Positions 52,950 through 62,219 are shown, counted from the first letter of the stretch. The stretch: 64,000 bases of DNA from Pontibacter sp. G13 (GCF_031851795.1 NZ_CP134696.1:2403001-2467000), one strand, 5' to 3'. Notes: generated by a model not told the origin, from the letters alone. Translations and numbers: made by a program.

Positions 52950-54314
52950 TCAGGACAATACAGTAAGTTCATTGGGATTGCCAAAACGGGGAACGGCACG
53001 GAAGCGTCCCAGCAGGTAATCTTTGCGGATGGCTTTGTCGAATCGGACCTTGTATTCTTCGAGGGAATGGAGTTTGGAGCTTCCGTCCTGATCTTTGACG
53101 ACAAACCAGATTTCGTCTTTTCGGAGCAATTGCTGTGTGATAAGCGACGACTCGTGACTGGCGAGGATAAGTTGGCTATTGATGTGCTTGGCCTGCCTGA
53201 GATAGAGATCCATGAATTCGTAGATCAAATTTGGGTGTAGACTGCGCTCCATCTCGTCGATCACAAATACATTGTCCCCTTGCAATAAGTCCATCAACAA
53301 CGGGATGAAATCGATGATCCGGTTCGTTCCGTCTGATTCGTCCTTGGTGTCAAACAGCGCCATCTCGCCATTGGCTTTGAGATGCTGCGTCATAAACTGA
53401 AAATATTCCACCTGTTTGTTGCGGACGGACAGGAAGTAGGTAGTGCGGTTCTCCGAAACAATGGAGGCCCTCACGTCTTCGGAATTGGCATCCAGCAGAT
53501 CTTCCATGACCCGTTCGATCAATTTGGTGGGAAGATCCATTTTCTCGGGGGTAGTCTCCTTGAGGCAGACGCCATCGATTCCTGTATCGAAATAGGCGAG
53601 AAACTCTTCGAAGGAACGCATCAGATAATCATTGTCCTTCAGCTCAAATCGGAGTCCCATCCGATAGCGATCCTCTGGCCTGACGATTTTGAGCGAGTTC
53701 TGGAACCAGTCAAATACACTCAGCAATTCGGAGATATCGGATACGTGATCACTGACTTTTCGGGTGGCGACTTCGTGCAGGAACAATTGGTTGTCGGGGG
53801 TCGCCTTGGCCACAAACTGGAGGAATTGCTGTTCTTCCCGATTGCGATTTTTTCGTTGAAGCGGCTCCAAATCAAAGATCTCCTCGGCTTGGGTGTTTCG
53901 CTCGAATACTTTCCGATCGCTGTCCCGATTCACTTCATAGAGCCATTCCTCCACGATTTGTCGATCATTGAAGACAAAGCCGTAGGCAAAATTCCGGCCT
54001 TGATGCTGAATCTCGAATTCCAATCGCGAATCGGCCTCCAAACAGTCATCATCCAGTCGAAAACGATCATAGCGGATTCTCCCCCCCGGTTTGTTGCCGA
54101 GGAGCACCATGTCCTTGCCAAATCGCATCGCCTTGACGAGATTGGTTTTTCCGGAGGCATTGGCACCGAAAATCACCCCTGTCTTCAAGGCAGAAATGCG
54201 CTTGACCGGGGTGGTTTTGTGTTCAGCCTTGAGGGTCCCTTTGCCGGGGAGCAAGGAAAAAGTCTGACGTTCCCTAAACGACAGAAAATTCTCTATGGAA
54301 AATCGTATGATCAT
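52950..54314 (-). CDS. RloA-like (AbiLi) AAA/ABC-type ATPase
   Basis: A 454-residue ATPase of the AAA_15/AAA_21 kind, first gene of the putative AbiL-like operon. Walker A is GANASGKT (50-57), the family signature-type turn is ESDGTNRIIDF (326-336), Walker B is VFVIDEMERSLHP (Asp353, Glu354) and the H-loop is ASHES (His387). The N-terminal FSIENFLSFRERQTFSLL is the usual opening. In AbiL systems this protein is thought to sense phage and regulate the RloB-like partner. Similar ATPase-Toprim pairs (for example PARIS) use the same logic. Confidence 0.9.
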   Translation of the reverse strand: MIIRFSIENFLSFRERQTFSLLPGKGTLKAEHKTTPVKRISALKTGVIFGANASGKTNLVKAMRFGKDMVLLGNKPGGRIRYDRFRLDDDCLEADSRLEFEIQHQGRNFAYGFVFNDRQIVEEWLYEVNRDSDRKVFERNTQAEEIFDLEPLQRKNRNREEQQFLQFVAKATPDNQLFLHEVATRKVSDHVSDISELLSVFDWFQNSLKIVRPEDRYRMGLRFELKDNDYLMRSFEEFLAYFDTGIDGVCLKETTPEKMDLPTKLIERVMEDLLDANSEDVRASIVSENRTTYFLSVRNKQVEYFQFMTQHLKANGEMALFDTKDESDGTNRIIDFIPLLMDLLQGDNVFVIDEMERSLHPNLIYEFMDLYLRQAKHINSQLILASHESSLITQQLLRKDEIWFVVKDQDGSSKLHSLEEYKVRFDKAIRKDYLLGRFRAVPRFGNPNELTVLS

Positions 54315-54492
54315 GCATTCTCTAATTATGAGTGATCAATATGTGAAAAAATCACATTCTGTGCCATAATATTTGTACGATTTACCAACAAACTTGGCGA
54401 TCATTCGGTTCAGATTTCCTACAAAAATCCTCCTTGATCCGCCCATAGATTGAGAATAGCCATCATAGCGGCCGATGATGGAAGTGAACGAA

Positions 54493-54582
54493 GAACTAGC
54501 AGATCGACGTACTGAGCTACCCGTGCTGAAGCAACAGAAAGGAAGGCATGAAGAAGCCGAGCACGCTGGGACACGCCCAAAT
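54493..54582 (-). repeat. Dispersed intergenic element, copy E
   Basis: Short copy ending GGGACACGCCCAAAT; it carries GAACTAGCA at the other end and matches copy C (GCCGAGCACG-GGGACACG). It lies between the ATPase and transporter genes. Confidence 0.6.
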
Positions 54583-54637
54583 GAATAGCGCTCAATCTCA
54601 AAAGCATCCAAAAAAATCAGCGGGAGTCCTCGCTAAT

Positions 54638-55927
54638 TTACAATTGCTCCTTCACGGGCTTGTCCTCAAAAACATTCCGGAAATAGAACATCGCCATCAA
54701 GATGCCCGCGGCTCCGATGATCGTCAATGCGTAGCTGATGTTGGTGAAGAATTCTGTCCAGCTCAATTCCGCCGCGCCAAAGTCTTTGAAAATCAACACA
54801 CTCACACTTCCCAAATACCCAAACGCATCGGCCAGATAGATGAGGAAACCGACATTGGCCACCTGACGGGTAGCGGCGATCATCCGGTCAAACAAAATGC
54901 TGTTGAAGGGGATATAGGCCAGATAAGTGCCCACGCCTGTGAGCAGGAGCCAGCCTTGATCGGAGAGGATGCCTTGGTGGAATGCCCACGTTGAAGCACC
55001 CGCCAACACTACCCCACCCAAGATCGCAAGATGATTGACGACGAGCGCCTTGCGATTGTCCTTGATCAAGACCAGCAGCATCAAGGTAGCCAAAATGATC
55101 AGCGAAATCGGCGTCTCCGTTGAGGAAAAGCTCGGCATGTCGTCGGCTCCACGGAGGTCCATCCAGATGTCCGCCATGAAATTGTCGCGAAAATCCCGAT
55201 AGGCTGTCAAGACCGTGTACACGATCACCAGCAGCACCAATCCCGGTGCATAGGTCTTGAAGAAGTGCCAGCGGGCCTTGCCGTCCATGGGCGCACGTTT
55301 GGTCCGGAGCGCCTCATCCTCGGCAGTTGGATTGGGCAGGATGGTCAACATCCAAACAAATAGGCATAGCGGAATCGCAAAGAGCAATCCCGTCGTAAAG
55401 GGCATCCATTGCTCGCTCACGCCCTCGGTCATGAGCCATCGCCCGATATCCTTCACGAATCCCGATGCGAAGATAAAACTCGCGCATAGTCCCAGTCCCA
55501 TCACCTCGGTCTGCTTCCGGCCTTCAAGGAAGGAAAAGACGAGTCCCCAAACCATCCCCAGCGGCAATCCATTGAAGAAGAGGAATGCGATATTGTAGGG
55601 GGCGGGCAACAGTCCAAAGCCCAATAGCGCGACTTCCGCGATCCCGATCAAGCCCAAAATCGCCCATCCACGACGCTGAGTACCGATTTCGGAGACGACC
55701 TTGATCCCGATAAACTTGGACAGCATGTAGCCGATCACCTGTGAGATGACCAGAATATTCTTGTAGCTGAGGCCGAGAATCTCCGGAAAATCGGCATACG
55801 TCGCCGCGGAAAATGGCTTCCGGAAGGCGTACATGCAGGAATAGGTACAGAATGCCGCCACGATAGCGAAGACACTCAGCAGCGCCGGATTGGCTTGGGA
55901 TAGACGTTGGGTGATACGTTGGGACAT
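54638..55927 (-). CDS. DUF5690/MFS-type membrane transporter
   Basis: A 429-residue polytopic protein with about twelve hydrophobic segments, of the DUF5690 family (MFS-like). The N-terminal FAIVAAFCTYSCMYAFRKPF matches MFS helix 1 and the glucose-6-phosphate/glycerol-3-phosphate antiporter group, with GYMLSKFIGIKVV in helix 2. Substrate unknown. I use the ATG at 55927 (MSQRITQRL); two earlier in-frame starts would add a charged leader of up to 18 residues. It is transcribed toward the defence operon, and a dispersed repeat lies upstream. Confidence 0.85.
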   Translation of the reverse strand: MSQRITQRLSQANPALLSVFAIVAAFCTYSCMYAFRKPFSAATYADFPEILGLSYKNILVISQVIGYMLSKFIGIKVVSEIGTQRRGWAILGLIGIAEVALLGFGLLPAPYNIAFLFFNGLPLGMVWGLVFSFLEGRKQTEVMGLGLCASFIFASGFVKDIGRWLMTEGVSEQWMPFTTGLLFAIPLCLFVWMLTILPNPTAEDEALRTKRAPMDGKARWHFFKTYAPGLVLLVIVYTVLTAYRDFRDNFMADIWMDLRGADDMPSFSSTETPISLIILATLMLLVLIKDNRKALVVNHLAILGGVVLAGASTWAFHQGILSDQGWLLLTGVGTYLAYIPFNSILFDRMIAATRQVANVGFLIYLADAFGYLGSVSVLIFKDFGAAELSWTEFFTNISYALTIIGAAGILMAMFYFRNVFEDKPVKEQL

Positions 55928-56028
55928 GAGCAGATCATTTTCGCGGACATCCATTCGGTCCGACAATCTGCAAATTTTCATTCCTTACATCAATTTTTCG
56001 TAAAGGATTTGTTGGCTTCTTGTGTCCA

Positions 56029-56174
56029 TTTGGGGGTGCCGTGGCGTCTTGGCATTCCTGTTCCTCCTCGCCGATTGGAGCGCCACGTCGGGCTTTCCGA
56101 GGGTTCGCTATCGCTACCGTCCTCCGCTGAGGGCTCCGGACCTCGGCAAAGCCTCGCCTCTCCTATCCCTCACC
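56029..56174 (+). repeat. Dispersed intergenic element, copy F
   Basis: It starts TTTGGGGGTGCCGTGG and ends CTCTCCTATCCCTCACC. Its right half is nearly identical in complement to copy G over about 50 bases (GGATAGGAGAGGCGAG..., GAGGTCCGGAGCC, TCAGCGGAGGACGG). Confidence 0.75.
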
Positions 56175-56204
56175 CCACACTTGCCATCGCACATTTACAT
56201 TTGG

Positions 56205-57083
56205 TTAGCTTTGATTCGCGCCGATCTTCAATCCACTGGCATCAAATGGGACCGATTGCCAAGTTCCCCCCAGCAGGACTTGGAGTTCCCGATAGCCAAT
56301 TTCCAACAGCAATGCTGCCGCTTCCGAAAAATGGCCGTCAATCTCCTGTGGGCGGTGCGAGTCGGAATTCAAGACCACGGGAATATTTCGCTGATACATC
56401 TCGGTCAAGATCCAACGCCCCGGATAGGGTTCCGTCGTCAGGCCTTTGTACATGCCTCGGGTATTGACCTCGACGGGGATTCCAGATTGGGCAATCACAT
56501 CCAAAGTCTTCCGTACTTCTGCTTGGTACCAGTCTGAACCCGTATCAAAGAGCTTCCCGCTCTCGTCCTGAATCTTGATTTTGTCGAGATGGCCGATCAT
56601 TGAAGGTGGATCTTGCTCCACCATCATGCGAGTCAATTCGTAGTATCGCTCGACTGCGGCTCGGGCATTTCCCCCGAAAATCTCCTCCACGCCTCGCACA
56701 AAGAGGACATGCGGACCATCGATTTCCCAAGGAGTTCCATCTGGAAATGCATCGACATAGTGGATCGACCCCACGGAATAGTCCAAGTTCTGGGCAGCAA
56801 TCAACGGGTCGGAGGGGCCAGTCACCCCCGGGATGAAATCCACTTCCATCCCGACGTAGATTTCGATTTGGTCTTGGTATTGGTCTCTCAGGGATCGGAT
56901 CTCGGCGGCATATTTGGGTGCGTCCTCGGGATTCATATTCCAAGTACTCGGAAACGCTACCGGAGAATGGGAGGAGCATCCAAAGGCGGCAAAGCCACGC
57001 TCGATGGCTGATTGAATATGGGCTTCGGGAGACAGTTTGCCATCGCAATAATGGCTGTGGGAGTGATAATTGGTCCAAGACAT
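56205..57083 (-). CDS. PHP-domain histidinol-phosphatase-like phosphoesterase
   Basis: A 292-residue PHP-domain enzyme of the HisK type, which hydrolyses histidinol phosphate or a related phosphoester with a trinuclear metal centre. Metal-binding motifs are the N-terminal NYHSHSHYCDG, SSHSP, the central GMEVDFIPG and SVGSIHY, and the C-terminal IGHLDKIK, EVNTRG and NSDSHRP. I start at the ATG at 57083 (MSWTNYHSHS), which is the family's usual opening; the frame extends 20 codons further. Whether the substrate is histidinol phosphate cannot be told, as no other his gene is nearby. Confidence 0.88.
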   Translation of the reverse strand: MSWTNYHSHSHYCDGKLSPEAHIQSAIERGFAAFGCSSHSPVAFPSTWNMNPEDAPKYAAEIRSLRDQYQDQIEIYVGMEVDFIPGVTGPSDPLIAAQNLDYSVGSIHYVDAFPDGTPWEIDGPHVLFVRGVEEIFGGNARAAVERYYELTRMMVEQDPPSMIGHLDKIKIQDESGKLFDTGSDWYQAEVRKTLDVIAQSGIPVEVNTRGMYKGLTTEPYPGRWILTEMYQRNIPVVLNSDSHRPQEIDGHFSEAAALLLEIGYRELQVLLGGTWQSVPFDASGLKIGANQS

Positions 57084-58216
57084 GCGTTGCAGTTTTCGGG
57101 AAAGTTCCGCCATGTGCGCTAAAATCCCAAATGTGAAGCCCATATAAAGGACTACCTATTGTCAATTTGAAGGTGCAGATTCGATTTGTGGTCTCCTTTC
57201 AGCAGCAGAGGCATCCTTCCAGAAGATTCCCACATTTCCGATTCGATCATTCTTTGGGCAACGTTTCCCAAATACCGAGCTGCCCTTCTTGGATATCGAG
57301 AAACCTCCCAAAAGATTGGGCTGCTTCTGAAACCTTACAGGATTAGAATCAGATGATTTGATGAAAGAAAAATACGGGAACTGATTAAGATTTTCACCAA
57401 ATGACATCTTTTCATCAATTCGTATGAAAAATTATTCGCATTTTTCCGCAACCTAACATCTCATTCAACCCCCAAAAGGCTACCCTAATCAAGGGATCAG
57501 ACAATTTGCCAAAAATGATAGAATCCCGAGGCGAAAATCCAAATGTAGACAAACGCCCATTATTCCGTTGCAAAATGTAATAAAAGCGGGAATACTTGGA
57601 GTACTGAACATTCGACTCCCATCATGCTTTCCGTCCAGTCTAATTTATTTTCCAAAAGGTACGATGCCTAATCCCTCCTTTTGGGTCATCTCAAGTTCAA
57701 AAATCATTCACAAATAGCACTTGCAGCTTCTAGAGGCAAGTTTCCCCCAGATAGGTCCATCTTTTCATGAGATGGTTCTCGGGACCTTTTACTCGAATCC
57801 TAGCTTCCCCAACGATCGATTTTAGCGGCAGATTTGTCAAGCCTTTTGCCGATAAATCGCATAAAATCGTATCACCATTTTTTCTGATTTGTCTGAAAAT
57901 CGCGCCCTGTATGAGTCCGTCATAGATCGGTCTCCCATGAGCGTAAGATCGTCTCAAGATTGTATTCAGGTAAGAAAATGGTGCTCAGAAGCCCAAAACA
58001 ACACAACCAGACATATTCCTGTCATAATTCGACCATTCAGCCCACAAAAAACACTTCTAGCAGGCGGATATCTTCCAAGCCTGACGGGAGGATGATGCAT
58101 AATTTTTGGACTTCCCCGATGCAAGTTTCGGGAATGTACCCTACGCGTTCTTTACAGGCGGTTGCCGAAAAGCCTCCAAAAGAGTAGGCATAAATCATCC
58201 AAATTTGATAGTTGAT
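57084..58216. other. Long divergent intergenic region
   Basis: About 1.1 kb without a convincing gene; the ORFs in it are short, overlap on both strands and lack coding pattern. The sequence is AT-rich. It must contain the promoters for the phosphatase and the three-gene set that follows. I found no repeat, tRNA or riboswitch. Confidence 0.5.
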
Positions 58217-59554
58217 ATGAGTAATCAGAATCTCCTGTCCCAATCCTACAACCAGATCATCAATCAGGTCATGCAGGGGCAGAACCAGAATTTCCAGATG
58301 CTGGCCCAGCCCATCGATTTTTCGTGGCCGGTTGCTCCTACTGGACAGATGTCTCCTGAAGCCTACCAACTGGTGAGCATTATGCCTCAATGGTCTGACG
58401 TAGCGGCGTATTCTGCATCCTCTTCGACTTTCTTCAGTGCGTACAACAACATCTTTGCTCACGTCACTTTCAAGGTAAGTCCTGAAAAGCAAAACGACCT
58501 GAACCAACTGCAAAATCAGTGGCAAGTGGCGCTGAATGCCATCAATGGAGCTACCACTGAAGCCAGTACTGCCTACGAAACTGCCAAACAAAACGGAGGA
58601 GCCGTTTTTTCAGCGATGTATCCAGACATCACGGCTTGGTTGGCTGGACCGGGATCTGCTTATCAAAACAAGATCAACAACCTGACTGAGACTGCCAAGG
58701 CACTGGGGAATCAGTACAAGGAGCTTTCCGAAGCATTGCTGGTAGGAAAAGACGAATTGGTCGCTGCCATGAAGGCCACCAAAGAGCCGACTGGATCTCC
58801 AGGAAGCCAACCATCGCCTCCCGGATGGACCAAAGTTCCCAACTCCGCTGGCGATCTCGAATGGCAGCCTTCCTTCAACATCGGCACTACCGGACAAGAT
58901 TGGCGCGCTCAATTGACCTCCGGAACTCAGGGTGCATTCACCGTCAATCTGGATGCAGGCAAGAGCGACACATCATTTGACCACTCTTGGGCTGGCGGAA
59001 GTGCAAGCTACGGCAACTTCTTCTGGGGCATCAATGGTGGCGGCGGATGGGAAAAGTGGGACCTCAGCGAAAGTGATGCCGGCGTCCAGGCTTCCATCTC
59101 CGTGAAAAGCTCCACCATCGTACCGATCACTCCTGGCGTATGGTATGACGGCGGATTCATGAAGGATCTCGCACGCAACACCAGTGGCTCTGGAGCGACT
59201 ATCGAACAAGGCTGGCAAGTCAATGGCGGTCAAGGTTCCAACTCCCTCTTCGGGCAGTATGGCATCCTTTCCACCGTAGTCACCGGATTGGTGGTGGTAT
59301 ATCAGCCATCTTTCAAAATTACCATGAACTCCTCCACATTTAGCCAATACAAGGAGAAGTTCGATGCCAGTGGCGGACTCCGTATCGGGCCATTCACCTT
59401 TGGGGGACATGGCGGACACGAATCCACCTACACCCACAGTACTTCCAACGGCACCACTTACGAAGGTGGCTCCACTTCTACCGATCCTTTGATCATCGGT
59501 ATGACCGTGGCCTTCCCCGGTGTCGAGGAAGTCATGCCTGCGAAATCCAACTAG
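58217..59554 (+). CDS. Member 1 of a three-gene homologous set, function unknown
   Basis: A 445-residue protein with no signal peptide, starting at the ATG at 58217. Residues about 1-190 are helical and Gln/Ala-rich (SYNQIINQVMQGQNQ, LNQLQNQWQVALNAINGA); a proline-rich linker (about 190-206) leads to a glycine-rich beta domain. Blocks shared with members 2 and 3 are WPVAPTGQMSPEAY (37-50), GWTKVPNSAGDLEWQPSF (203-220), PGVWYD (306-311), FGQYGIL (345-351), IGPFTFGG (390-397) and DPLIIGMTV (423-431). It differs by its long helical region and a glycine-rich GGGGHGG-type segment. Not recognised as a named family; no catalytic motif. Confidence 0.75.
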   Translation: MSNQNLLSQSYNQIINQVMQGQNQNFQMLAQPIDFSWPVAPTGQMSPEAYQLVSIMPQWSDVAAYSASSSTFFSAYNNIFAHVTFKVSPEKQNDLNQLQNQWQVALNAINGATTEASTAYETAKQNGGAVFSAMYPDITAWLAGPGSAYQNKINNLTETAKALGNQYKELSEALLVGKDELVAAMKATKEPTGSPGSQPSPPGWTKVPNSAGDLEWQPSFNIGTTGQDWRAQLTSGTQGAFTVNLDAGKSDTSFDHSWAGGSASYGNFFWGINGGGGWEKWDLSESDAGVQASISVKSSTIVPITPGVWYDGGFMKDLARNTSGSGATIEQGWQVNGGQGSNSLFGQYGILSTVVTGLVVVYQPSFKITMNSSTFSQYKEKFDASGGLRIGPFTFGGHGGHESTYTHSTSNGTTYEGGSTSTDPLIIGMTVAFPGVEEVMPAKSN

Positions 59555-59595
59555 TCGATCTAGGACGACTATGCGAAACTCGTAGGAATCAAGCA

Positions 59596-59690
59596 GGTGG
59601 GCCAGTAGGATCTTCTCGCTGGTCCACCCACCTAAACAAGTAAACCATCTACTACCTACCTACCTAGGGAGCCTCGCAAGGGGCTCCCTT
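59596..59690 (+). promoter_or_regulatory. Two hairpins between members 1 and 2
   Basis: One hairpin pairs GGTGGGCCA with TGGTCCACC (about 59597-59627); a second pairs GGGAGCC with GGCTCCC (59667-59688) 15 bases before the next ATG. Neither has a long T-run, so they may be processing or attenuation signals rather than full terminators. Confidence 0.5.
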
Positions 59691-59703
59691 TCACTCCAAA
59701 TCT

Positions 59704-60789
59704 ATGGCGACTACGCTTCAGGTTGACAAGCAACTGACCATTCGGGCCGACCAAATCCAAATTTTCAGTCCCCCCCAAAAATGGGATTGGGACGTAGCTG
59801 CCTCCGGCCAGATTACCAAAGAACAATTCGAGCTGTCTGATTATGTCCCTGCCTCTGCTTCTGGTACTTACTTCAATCGTTCTGGCACAAGTTTCAGCGC
59901 CCAATTCAGCAGTTTGCTCAACCTCCTCAGCACAGATGCTACCGATTTTCCCCTCCAAGATCTCCTCCAAGATCTCAAATCCATCAACCAAAATCGTCCC
60001 GAACACGGCAAGACCATTCCACATGGATGGACCCGCATCATGCAAGATGACCAGCTGCTCGAATACCAGCGAAAATGGTCTGCCGAGCGCCATCCCAATG
60101 AGTGGCTTGCCTCCATTTCTGATCAGCAGTCCATTCACACCACCGTCATCGAATTTGAGGAAAAATACCCCAATCAGTCCGTCAGCAAATTGGGCGCGAT
60201 GACCATTCAAGCCACTTCTATCGCCCAAATCAATATCCTCCCCGGAAGCTGGTATGACAGTTCCATCATCAACATCGCCCGAAGGAGACCACAGGCATTC
60301 ATCGACGAATCCTATGCCTCGATGTATTTTGGCGCGGCGGGTATCCTCAACAGCCGTCTATCCGCGATTATCGTGGCCATGATGCCGCATTCGATCACCC
60401 ATTTTCACGAATACCAGAATCCCATCCCCCGCATCACCTTTCCCGAAAATCCCCAATACCGGACCTGCAAACCCTATATCCTCGCTGCGGTGCTGGAAAT
60501 TTTCCCCTTGGAACAAGCAGGTATTTCGGGAGGCGTGACGGGGCGCAAGATCGAGCGTGATGCCTGTGAGGAAATGATCCAACGGCTAGCGTTGTATCGG
60601 GATAAAAACTGGGCCATCGGACTGCATGGCGACACCCAACAGCCCGATGATTTTGCACTGTTTTTTGGGAGTCGTGGTCTTCCATTTTATGCCTACCTCC
60701 GATCTCCCTCCGGAATCATCGGTGATTTCAGTGCCTACCAGACCAATATCGACACACTCAAAGTTTATCTCAAAGGACTACAAGGATGA
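59704..60789 (+). CDS. Member 2 of the three-gene homologous set
   Basis: A 361-residue protein without a signal peptide. Shared blocks: WDWDVAASGQITKEQFEL (about 27-44), GWTRIMQDDQLLEYQRKW (about 108-125), ILPGSWYDSSIINIARRRP (about 178-196), FGAAGILNSRLSAIIVAMMP (about 209-228) and KPYILAAVLEIFP (about 258). It lacks the long helical region of member 1 and carries an extra C-terminal part of about 90 residues (RDACEEMIQRLALYRDKNW, DDFALFFGSRGLPFYAYLR) absent from the others. Its stop overlaps the start of member 3 by four bases (ATGA), so the two are coupled. Confidence 0.75.
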   Translation: MATTLQVDKQLTIRADQIQIFSPPQKWDWDVAASGQITKEQFELSDYVPASASGTYFNRSGTSFSAQFSSLLNLLSTDATDFPLQDLLQDLKSINQNRPEHGKTIPHGWTRIMQDDQLLEYQRKWSAERHPNEWLASISDQQSIHTTVIEFEEKYPNQSVSKLGAMTIQATSIAQINILPGSWYDSSIINIARRRPQAFIDESYASMYFGAAGILNSRLSAIIVAMMPHSITHFHEYQNPIPRITFPENPQYRTCKPYILAAVLEIFPLEQAGISGGVTGRKIERDACEEMIQRLALYRDKNWAIGLHGDTQQPDDFALFFGSRGLPFYAYLRSPSGIIGDFSAYQTNIDTLKVYLKGLQG

Positions 60790-61826
60790 CCAAGATATCC
60801 ACTACTCAGACCCAGGACATGCATTCGGCTTTGACTCAGGCGATCCGGTCTGAGCCATCGCTAATCGGAGGCCATGAAAAATCACTCAAAGGAGATGCAG
60901 GAGACGGCTCTACTGTAGTAGTCAGCGCCGAGGAAATCCAACTGATGGGCATCGCCCAACCTTGGGACTGGAAGCCCGATCCGGTGGGTCAGATCACGAT
61001 GGAGAAGTTCCAGTTCTGCGATTTGGAGCCTGCCAAGGATTCGGGTAAGTACTTCTCTCCGGGCGGTCAGAGTTTCAGCAGTGGGTATCGGGATTTTCTG
61101 GCGTTGCTCTCGCCGGATTTTCAGCCGCAGAGCATCCTCTCCGCCGTCAAAACCACCAATCAGCCGCCCACATCAGGGGCCTCCAAATCCGGCTGGCTCA
61201 ATGTCCTCAACAATGCAGGCCAGTTAGAGCAGAAACCTTCCTACTCCACTTCTGAGAGCCCTGAAGGCTGGATCGCGCAGGTTTCCACCCAAAATACCGA
61301 ACACAAACTGACGCTGGAATTCGAGTCTGGTGACGTCTCCGTGGCGACCTCCTCCAAGGAAGTCAGCGTGCCTCCGGATCAAGTTTACAAGATCCAGATC
61401 ACCGCCACAGCTTGGCAGCGCATCCAGATCTTTCCGGGCACTTGGTACAATCAGGCGATCATCACCATCGCCAAGGCCCGCGAATCCCAGTACCTCGCAG
61501 GCGGGATGGCTCAAGTGGCCTTTGGCCCCGGAGGACTGATCAATAGCCGCGTATCGGAATTTGTGGTGGCCATGATGCCCTCCGCGGTCGTGACGATGGA
61601 CGAGCAATTTGCCTCCTCCCAGCAGATCCAAGCATCTGATATCCAGCAAGTCAAGGTCGGCGGCTTTCACTTTTCCAAAGGGAGTCCTGAATCTGCCGCC
61701 AAACTCCAACCCCAATCGGTGTTCCAGAGCGCATCGGCTGGTAGCGGCAAAACCACAATTTCTGCCTCCGAAACACATGCCACCCATCCCTACATCCTAG
61801 CGGTCATCATCCAGAAATTTGGGTGA
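60786..61826 (+). CDS. Member 3 of the three-gene homologous set
   Basis: A 346-residue protein without a signal peptide. Shared blocks: PWDWKPDPVGQITMEKFQF (about 59-77), GWLNVLNNAGQLEQKPSY (about 136-153), IFPGTWYNQAIITIAKARE (about 215-233), FGPGGLINSRVSEFVVAMMP (about 245-264), VGGFHFSKG (about 289-297) and HPYILAVIIQKFG at the very end. It is closer to member 2 than to member 1. Overlapping start and shared strand indicate one transcript with member 2. Function unknown. Confidence 0.75.
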   Translation: MTKISTTQTQDMHSALTQAIRSEPSLIGGHEKSLKGDAGDGSTVVVSAEEIQLMGIAQPWDWKPDPVGQITMEKFQFCDLEPAKDSGKYFSPGGQSFSSGYRDFLALLSPDFQPQSILSAVKTTNQPPTSGASKSGWLNVLNNAGQLEQKPSYSTSESPEGWIAQVSTQNTEHKLTLEFESGDVSVATSSKEVSVPPDQVYKIQITATAWQRIQIFPGTWYNQAIITIAKARESQYLAGGMAQVAFGPGGLINSRVSEFVVAMMPSAVVTMDEQFASSQQIQASDIQQVKVGGFHFSKGSPESAAKLQPQSVFQSASAGSGKTTISASETHATHPYILAVIIQKFG

Positions 61827-61854
61827 TGTGATTGGAGATGGGCTGGAGATGGGC

Positions 61855-62018
61855 AAGGGTTAAAACCCTTGGGTGTGGGGTGTCGCGCCTACAGCGCTTG
61901 GATGGATGTTTGCCTCTGACTGGGAGCCGGATTACCCACGAGTCAGTACACAGGCCGAAATCCGGCTCAGCTAAAGTGGGAATGGGCCTGTACACAGCCC
62001 GAAATTCGGCTCAGCTAA
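61855..62018. repeat. Short repeats downstream of the three-gene set
   Basis: A palindrome AAGGGTTAAAACCCTT near 61855, followed by two near-identical units ACACAGGCCGAAATCCGGC-TCAGCTAA and ACACAGCCCGAAATTCGGC-TCAGCTAA (61949-61974 and 61993-62018). This looks like a REP-type repeat cluster and is distinct from the element that follows. Confidence 0.55.
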
Positions 62019-62026
62019 GTAGAGCT

Positions 62027-62219
62027 TGTGCGGATGGCCTGCGGCGGCGATAGGGATAGGAGAGGCGAGCGCCAGCGAGGTCCGGAGCCTTCAGCGGAGG
62101 ACGGGAGCCCCCGATCGGAGTCGAGGGCAGGCTTCGCGGACCCCCGCATAGCCCGGCTCTGGCGACTCATGATGCCAAACGGAACTCATGGAGCCAAGCC
62201 GCCATAGATCGCCCAAATG
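62027..62219 (-). repeat. Dispersed intergenic element, copy G
   Basis: Ends TGTGCGGATGGCC and GATCGCCCAAAT. Its interior matches copy F over about 50 bases (GGATAGGAGAGGCGAG, GAGGTCCGGAGCC, CAGCGGAGGACGGG), the strongest pairwise match in the window. It lies between the three-gene set and the convergent sulfatase. Confidence 0.75.

Noticed and set aside
57162-58095. Several 60-81 codon ORFs in the long intergenic region
   Set aside because: They overlap each other on both strands, start poorly and show no coding pattern.
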